Below, in pieces: positions 12,128 through 16,931 of a stretch of DNA of 16,931 bases. The stretch spans positions 1-16,931 of the forward strand of contig JAFYQN010000110.1 of NCBI GenBank assembly GCA_017559885.1. Direction: 5' to 3'. The first letter of the stretch is position 1. Each line of letters opens with the position of its first letter. This stretch comes from Clostridia bacterium (lineage in GTDB: Bacteria > Bacillota > Clostridia > Oscillospirales > Acutalibacteraceae). A program made the translations under genes and the position numbers. Below the pieces are notes generated by a model, which did no database searches, was not told the origin of the DNA, and saw only the letters and a program-made list of their open reading frames with translations.

Positions 12128-13573
12128 ATGGCAAGAAATCTTACCGAAGCCGAAATTCGTGAGGTTGTAAGTCGGGTGTTAAATCAGGTGTCTGCGGCTC
12201 CTACCGCTACCTTTGACAGTACACAATACGCGGGTAAAAAATTTGTAGGCGTATTCGATGATATGAACGACGCGATTGCCGCGGCGCAAGAGGCTTATAA
12301 GGCAGTACGCGCAATGTCGGTAGAAAAGCGTGAACAACTCATTACCGAAATTCGTCGTCTTACACGCGCTGAAGCGCACATTATGGCAGAAATAGGCGTT
12401 AAAGAAACAGGTATGGGTCGTGTAGACCACAAAACTGCAAAGCATATGTTGGTTGCCGATAAAACCCCAGGTACAGAGGATATTGTTTCTAATGCAAAAA
12501 CCGGCGACTACGGTTTAACACTCGTTGAAATGGCGCCGTTTGGCGTTGTTGGCGCGATTACCCCAAGCACCAACCCAAGCGAAACCGTAATATGTAACAG
12601 TATCGGTATGATTGCCGCAGGTAACGGTGTTGTGTTTAATCCACATCCTAATGCAATTGCTGCTTCTAACTACGCGGTTGACCTTGTAAATCGCGCAAGC
12701 AAAACAATGGGCGGCCCTGAAATTTTGGTTTGTTCAATGAAAAAGCCAACCCTTGAATCAGCCGCTATTATGCAGTCACATCCACTTATTCGTCTTCTTG
12801 TTTGTACAGGTGGTCCCGGTGTTGTAAAGGCTGTACTTTCTTCAGGCAAAAAAGCAATCGGCGCGGGCGCAGGTAACCCACCTGTAATAGTAGATGATAC
12901 TGCCGATATACAAAAAGCAGGTAAAGATATAATTGATGGTTGTACATTTGATAACAACCTTCCATGTATTGCCGAAAAGGAAGTATTTGCTTTTAGAAAT
13001 ATTGCCGATGAACTCATCTCTGCAATGCTTAAAAACGGCGCTTATATGATTGACAGCGCGCAGGCGGCACGCCTTGCCGATATAGTTCTTGTTGATAAAA
13101 CCGATAAAAAAGGCAACGTTCGTAAGATAGTTAATCGTGATTGCGTTGGTAGAGATGCCAAAGTTATTCTCGCAAAACTTGGCATTACAGTTAGTGATGA
13201 CATTCGTTGCATTATTTGCGAAACCGACTTTAATCATCCATTTGTTCAAGAAGAACTTATGATGCCAATTTTGCCAATCGTTCGTGTAAACGATATTGAT
13301 GAGGCAATTGATTTGGCAGTTAAAGCTGAACATGGCAACCGCCACACAGCTCATATGCACTCTAAAAACGTTGACAACCTTTCTCGTTTTGCGCGTGAGG
13401 TTGAGACCACAATCTTTGTTAAAAATGCGCCTTCTTATGCAGGTATAGGTTTTGGTGGCGAGGGTCACGCAACCTTTACAATTGCAGGTCCTACAGGCGA
13501 GGGTATAACATCTGCGCGTAGCTTTACACGTCAACGTCGTTGCGTAATGGCAGAAAGCTTTAGAATTATCTAA
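12128..13573 (+). CDS. CoA-acylating propionaldehyde dehydrogenase (PduP/EutE family) with N-terminal encapsulation helix
   Basis: Aldehyde dehydrogenase of 481 residues that would oxidise propionaldehyde with NAD+ and CoA to propionyl-CoA in the lumen. Residues 5-20 (LTEAEIREVVSRVLNQ) are an amphipathic targeting helix, followed by a linker to about 35, as in PduP. The catalytic cysteine is C280 in NNLPCIAEKE. The segments around ITPSTNPSETV (about residues 147-157) and GAGAGNPPVIVDD (about 243-255) are the expected nucleotide and fold signatures of acylating enzymes. The strong AAGGAGTGAT site sets the start at 12128. A long opposite-strand reading frame under this gene looks like a shadow, rich in Cys and Asn. 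Confidence 0.95.
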   Translation: MARNLTEAEIREVVSRVLNQVSAAPTATFDSTQYAGKKFVGVFDDMNDAIAAAQEAYKAVRAMSVEKREQLITEIRRLTRAEAHIMAEIGVKETGMGRVDHKTAKHMLVADKTPGTEDIVSNAKTGDYGLTLVEMAPFGVVGAITPSTNPSETVICNSIGMIAAGNGVVFNPHPNAIAASNYAVDLVNRASKTMGGPEILVCSMKKPTLESAAIMQSHPLIRLLVCTGGPGVVKAVLSSGKKAIGAGAGNPPVIVDDTADIQKAGKDIIDGCTFDNNLPCIAEKEVFAFRNIADELISAMLKNGAYMIDSAQAARLADIVLVDKTDKKGNVRKIVNRDCVGRDAKVILAKLGITVSDDIRCIICETDFNHPFVQEELMMPILPIVRVNDIDEAIDLAVKAEHGNRHTAHMHSKNVDNLSRFAREVETTIFVKNAPSYAGIGFGGEGHATFTIAGPTGEGITSARSFTRQRRCVMAESFRII

Positions 13574-13595
13574 TTTTTGAAAAGAGGCTAATAAA

Positions 13596-14249
13596 ATGGC
13601 TTATGATGATAAAATTGTTTCCGAAATAGTTTCTCGCGTAATGGCAGGACTTGGCGAAAACACAACCACAGGCGGTAATGATACCGTGCCTGTTGGTGTG
13701 TCAAACCGTCATATACACCTATCTACTGCCGACCTTGAAACACTTTTTGGCGCAGGATATCAATTGACACCAATAAAAGATTTATCACAACCCGGTCAAT
13801 TTGCTTGCAAAGAGACACTTACGATTGTGGGCCCTTCGCTTCGTCCTATCGAAAACGTTCGAGTATTAGGTCCCGTTCGTAAGGCATCACAGGTAGAGAT
13901 TTCTCGTACCGACTCTTTTACCCTTAAGGTCAAGCCACCCGTACGCGAATCGGGCGATATTGCAGGCTCGGCTCCTATAACTATTATAGGACCTAAAGGT
14001 GTTGTAACACTTAAAGAGGGTTGCATAATTGCTAACCGCCATATACACATGAGCACCGATGAAGGCGTACAGTTTGGTCTTGTTGACGGACAATACGTTG
14101 ACGTAGAGGTTAGTGGCGAGCGCCGTACAAAATTCTACGACGTACAGGTACGCGTGCACAAGGATTTCCGCCTTGAAATGCACATCGACACCGATGATGC
14201 CAACGCCGCAGGTGTTGGTAATGGCGCCAAGGTAAAAATAGTAAAATAA
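13596..14249 (+). CDS. pduL: Phosphate propanoyltransferase PduL with N-terminal encapsulation helix
   Basis: PduL-type phosphotransacylase of 217 residues, converting propionyl-CoA and phosphate to propionyl phosphate and recycling CoA within the compartment. Residues 4-21 (DDKIVSEIVSRVMAGLGE) form the encapsulation helix, then a Gly/Thr linker. Two SNRHIHL/ANRHIHM motifs give metal-binding H39/H41 and H149/H151, with H196 in LEMHIDTDDANAAG as a further ligand. These are the hallmarks of both halves of the PduL fold. Last gene of the BMC locus, followed immediately by a strong terminator. No propionate or acetate kinase follows, so ATP formation must use one encoded elsewhere. Confidence 0.96.
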   Translation: MAYDDKIVSEIVSRVMAGLGENTTTGGNDTVPVGVSNRHIHLSTADLETLFGAGYQLTPIKDLSQPGQFACKETLTIVGPSLRPIENVRVLGPVRKASQVEISRTDSFTLKVKPPVRESGDIAGSAPITIIGPKGVVTLKEGCIIANRHIHMSTDEGVQFGLVDGQYVDVEVSGERRTKFYDVQVRVHKDFRLEMHIDTDDANAAGVGNGAKVKIVK

Positions 14250-14253
14250 ATAT

Positions 14254-14287
14254 AAAACAACCTACTTTTTAAGTGGGTTGTTTTTTT
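14254..14287 (+). terminator. rho-independent terminator ending the BMC operon
   Basis: Stem of 12 pairs: AACAACC-T-ACTT (14256-14267) against AAGT-G-GGTTGTT (14271-14282), with one T-G wobble and a TTT loop, followed by T-rich 14281-14287. It starts only a few bases after the PduL stop codon. Confidence 0.92.
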
Positions 14288-14308
14288 ATGAGTAAAAAAG
14301 AAAAAATG

Positions 14309-14336
14309 TTGAAACTTTGCAAAATAACGATATAAT
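14309..14336 (+). promoter_or_regulatory. sigma-A-type promoter of the deacetylase gene
   Basis: TTGAAA (14309-14314), 16-bp spacer and consensus TATAAT (14331-14336), about 45 bp before the ATG. It lacks the ATTAT-N-ATAAT palindrome found at both BMC promoters, so this gene is probably controlled separately. Confidence 0.7.
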
Positions 14337-14380
14337 TAAATTATGTATTAAATCTCTTTTGTAGAAAGGATTGATTTTGA

Positions 14381-16931
14381 ATGACTAATTTGTTTAAAAA
14401 TGGCAAAAAGGCATTTAGTCTAGTTCTTGCGCTAGCTATTGTGGCAGTATCACTTTTTACAGGCATCGGATTTTCTGCCAACGCTTTAGAGGCGAATTGC
14501 GCTAACCGCAAGACAATTTACTGGAGTGGAGAAGAAACCGCAATCACAAGCGGTAGCGGTGCACAAAACGACCCCTACGTTATCAAGACGGCAGGAGAGT
14601 TGGCGTGGCTTGTTAAGCAAAGCGCCGATGTGACCGAGGGCAAATATTTTGAAATTGATCAAGAAATTGGTACTATCGTTCTTCAACCGCAAGCATACGC
14701 TAATGCGATTATCGCTCTTGCGGATGCGTCCGCTGTAAAGACGTATTTCAAAACAAATGCGGCTAATATGAAATCATGGCCAACCGCGAGCTCAAACCAG
14801 TCATCATTTTGTGGATTTTTTGATGGTAATGGCGCTACTATCTATGGTCTATATCAAGTATCATCAGGTAATGCGGGTCTATTTTCAGCGGTTGATGCAG
14901 GCGCGCACTTTGAAAACCTAGGCCTTAAAAACTCATACGTTACCTCAAACGCGACAAACTGTAACGTAGGCGCGATTGCGGCTAGTACAAATGGCGATGA
15001 TTGCGGCGCAAATACAACAGGCACGGTTTGTTTTGACTCCTGTATAGTTGCTAATAACTATATATACAACCCATCTGCTTCTTATAATAGCACAGGCGTT
15101 GTTGTTGGCTCGTCACAAGATGCGGTATGCATTGACAATTGCCTAGTTTACGGCAACGACGCTACCTATGGCGCGCTTGGCGCATCAACATACGCGCCCA
15201 CAAGCCAAGACCCAGAATGGAAAAGTCATCCTGAAGATTATAAGCTTTTGGCGTTTACTTTTGATGACGGTCCAAGTTCAAATATGGCTCGCTTGATTGA
15301 ACTATTCGCATTGTACGAAGGTACAGGTACTTTCTTTGTAAGAGGTATTTCAATAAAAGGCGACATCAGTTACCAATATATGCAATCGGCTATAAATGCG
15401 GGTTGGGATTTAGGTAATCATGGCGATAAACACCTCAACGCAATGACAGGCGGCACAGGCGGTGGCAACGCTACCTATGACCAAATATATGCCGATATAA
15501 CAAATCTCACAACCAAACTTGAAAGCAATCTAAAAACTCGCGATGGCGAGCCATACAACGTTAGATTTTATAGACCTCCATACATCAAAACTACCGAAAA
15601 TAGTTTTAAAATTTGTACCGAGCAGGATTTGGCGGTTATTTGGCTAAAGCGTGACTCTTATGACTGGTCAACTTCAAAAAGCTATGCCGACAGATACGCT
15701 ATAATGGAAAGCGGTATAACTTCTTGGAAAGACGGCGACATTATTCTCTGCCACGAAGTTGATAGTATGTCCGAGGATACATACAAAATCTTGGTGGATT
15801 TGTTGCCCGATTTCTATGCGGCAGGGTATCGTTTTTGCTCTATTAGTGAGCTTATGCAAATGCGCGGTATAACACAAAATCAACTCTCAGGCAAACTCGA
15901 AAACAAAAACGGCAACAGCAACATGGTTACAAACGCTTTAGAGGTCGCAAGAAATAAGGTTGCGCCACTTTTTGGCGGCAACGCTTCCCCAAACACAGAA
16001 CCCAAGATTTGCAACAGCGTAATCTTTGACACACCTGTGTTTGACTATGTGCAACCAAACGATTCCGAGTGTTATGAAAACGTTATAACAAACGTTTCTT
16101 TTAAAAAATATCTATTATCAAACGGAAAGATTTTTTCCGCAACCGAAGATCAAATCAAGGTAGTTTCCACCCTTGACGATGAGAAACTACCATCCGCATT
16201 TATCAAGACCGACGCTATGCCGGAATTGCGTTCTTTCCACGATGATGCAATCGCCAACGGCGCAGACGGTCACGGTGTTGCGTGTTCATGCGGTCTTGAA
16301 GATTCAAATATAGAATCACATAGCTTCGTATGTGACGATGAAGTAGCAGAATGGGATTCATACTACTGTGAAGTATGTAACTACGTATGTGAACACGTAT
16401 CTGAAGAAGAAGGTATCACAGAATATGAAGGCGACTGCGTAACAGCAGCAGGTTATGAATATAACTGCCCAATTTGTGGTTACCACGAAGAAGATTTTGC
16501 AGAAGTAGCAGGTCACAACTTTACATTTAACGAAGCCGAAGCAGGCGCAGACTGTCAGTCACACGGCACTATCGCTCACAACTACTGCGATGTTTGTGAT
16601 AAGAACTATGCGGCAGACGCAAGCGAGACGGAACCATTTGAAAATGCGATTACTGACCTTACAGGCGATTTTGGCGATTGTATAGCAGTAACCGATGAAG
16701 AAGGCAACGTTATATACTATAGTGATAAAGAGTGTCACTGGACAATATGCGCGGTATGTGGCGAAATTATTGAAACAACCGATCACAACTTAGACGAAGG
16801 TCAGTGTGAAATTTGCGGCGCAGTTAAGATTGTTGTAGCAGAAGTAGAAGTAGACGCAACAGGCGTATACACGATTATCCCAGCAGACGTAGCAGACTAC
16901 GATATGGCAACAGACGTAGTAGTATACGACC
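14381..16931 (+). CDS. Secreted polysaccharide-deacetylase-like surface protein (3' partial)
   Basis: Open frame of 850 codons with no stop before the window ends. GAAAGGA at 14364-14370 sets the start. Residues 1-35 are a signal peptide: KNGKK, a hydrophobic core, then FSANA as the cleavage site. Residues about 48-270 look like a beta-helix/GLUG-type adhesive region (GSGAQNDPYVIKTAGELAWL, then FFDGNGATIYGLY). A NodB polysaccharide-deacetylase domain follows, with FTFDDGP (D295, D296), zinc ligands H347 and H351 (NHGDKH), RPPY at 398-401, DW at 428-429 and H458 in ILCHE. All five NodB motifs are present. Residues about 635-803 are acidic with repeated CX2C pairs, followed by a valine-rich start of another domain. 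It probably deacetylates a cell-wall or extracellular glycan. Own promoter; not part of the BMC operon. Confidence 0.82.
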   Translation, partial: MTNLFKNGKKAFSLVLALAIVAVSLFTGIGFSANALEANCANRKTIYWSGEETAITSGSGAQNDPYVIKTAGELAWLVKQSADVTEGKYFEIDQEIGTIVLQPQAYANAIIALADASAVKTYFKTNAANMKSWPTASSNQSSFCGFFDGNGATIYGLYQVSSGNAGLFSAVDAGAHFENLGLKNSYVTSNATNCNVGAIAASTNGDDCGANTTGTVCFDSCIVANNYIYNPSASYNSTGVVVGSSQDAVCIDNCLVYGNDATYGALGASTYAPTSQDPEWKSHPEDYKLLAFTFDDGPSSNMARLIELFALYEGTGTFFVRGISIKGDISYQYMQSAINAGWDLGNHGDKHLNAMTGGTGGGNATYDQIYADITNLTTKLESNLKTRDGEPYNVRFYRPPYIKTTENSFKICTEQDLAVIWLKRDSYDWSTSKSYADRYAIMESGITSWKDGDIILCHEVDSMSEDTYKILVDLLPDFYAAGYRFCSISELMQMRGITQNQLSGKLENKNGNSNMVTNALEVARNKVAPLFGGNASPNTEPKICNSVIFDTPVFDYVQPNDSECYENVITNVSFKKYLLSNGKIFSATEDQIKVVSTLDDEKLPSAFIKTDAMPELRSFHDDAIANGADGHGVACSCGLEDSNIESHSFVCDDEVAEWDSYYCEVCNYVCEHVSEEEGITEYEGDCVTAAGYEYNCPICGYHEEDFAEVAGHNFTFNEAEAGADCQSHGTIAHNYCDVCDKNYAADASETEPFENAITDLTGDFGDCIAVTDEEGNVIYYSDKECHWTICAVCGEIIETTDHNLDEGQCEICGAVKIVVAEVEVDATGVYTIIPADVADYDMATDVVVYD

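Noticed and set aside
12842..13534. 230-codon opposite-strand reading frame under the aldehyde dehydrogenase gene
   Set aside because: It lies wholly within a confident conserved gene, and its product is a Cys/Asn/Ile-rich sequence without a recognisable domain or ribosome binding site. It is a codon-bias shadow.
1..16931. CRISPR array, tRNA/rRNA genes, transposases or integrases
   Set aside because: I saw no regularly spaced repeats, no cloverleaf-like or rRNA sequence, and no recognisable mobile-element protein. The only strong repeats are the duplicated shell genes.

Overview
The window carries a nearly complete glycyl-radical-enzyme bacterial microcompartment (BMC) locus. It fits the B12-independent 1,2-propanediol type linked to L-fucose/L-rhamnose breakdown, often called GRM5. 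The locus lies between a spoIIID-type sporulation regulator (192-440) and a secreted polysaccharide-deacetylase-like protein that runs off the right edge (14381 onward). SpoIIID, Shine-Dalgarno sites of the AGGAGG type, moderately low GC (roughly 40-45% by eye) and oxygen-sensitive enzymes point to an endospore-forming anaerobic Firmicute of the class Clostridia, plausibly a gut or plant-polysaccharide fermenter. No gene identifies the species.

Layout. 1-513: short upstream region, spoIIID and its terminator. 514-4798: first transcription unit, with a sigma-A-type promoter at 620-648, the glycyl radical diol dehydratase, its radical-SAM activase, a PduU/EutS shell protein and a PduV/EutP GTPase. 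4799-14287: second unit, with an extended -10 promoter at 4831-4859, then class II aldolase, GlcG/PduO-C-like protein, zinc alcohol dehydrogenase, five BMC-H genes, a BMC-P (EutN) pentamer, PduS, PduT-like BMC-T, a DeoR regulator, CoA-acylating aldehyde dehydrogenase, PduL and a rho-independent terminator. 14288-16931: separate promoter and the exported deacetylase gene.

How the genes work together (inference from known families). The aldolase splits L-fuculose-1-P or L-rhamnulose-1-P into DHAP and L-lactaldehyde. The alcohol dehydrogenase can reduce lactaldehyde to 1,2-propanediol and propionaldehyde to propanol. The glycyl radical enzyme dehydrates propanediol to propionaldehyde, the aldehyde dehydrogenase makes propionyl-CoA, and PduL makes propionyl phosphate. 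NAD and CoA are recycled inside a shell built from eight paralogous shell genes; PduS and PduT may pass electrons across it. Five enzymes carry short amphipathic helices resembling encapsulation peptides. The sugar isomerase, sugar kinase and propionate kinase are not in the window.

Most notable: (i) a BMC-H gene with a lysine-periodic N-terminal extension and a very strong internal ribosome binding site that should also yield a tail-less protein; (ii) the same ATTAT-N-ATAAT palindrome overlapping the -10/+1 region of both BMC promoters; (iii) a five-cysteine linker joining the aldolase to its C-terminal helix; (iv) a 10-bp GC hairpin without a U-tract directly after the tandem shell genes. 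The system type is known. These details are what I would check for novelty.
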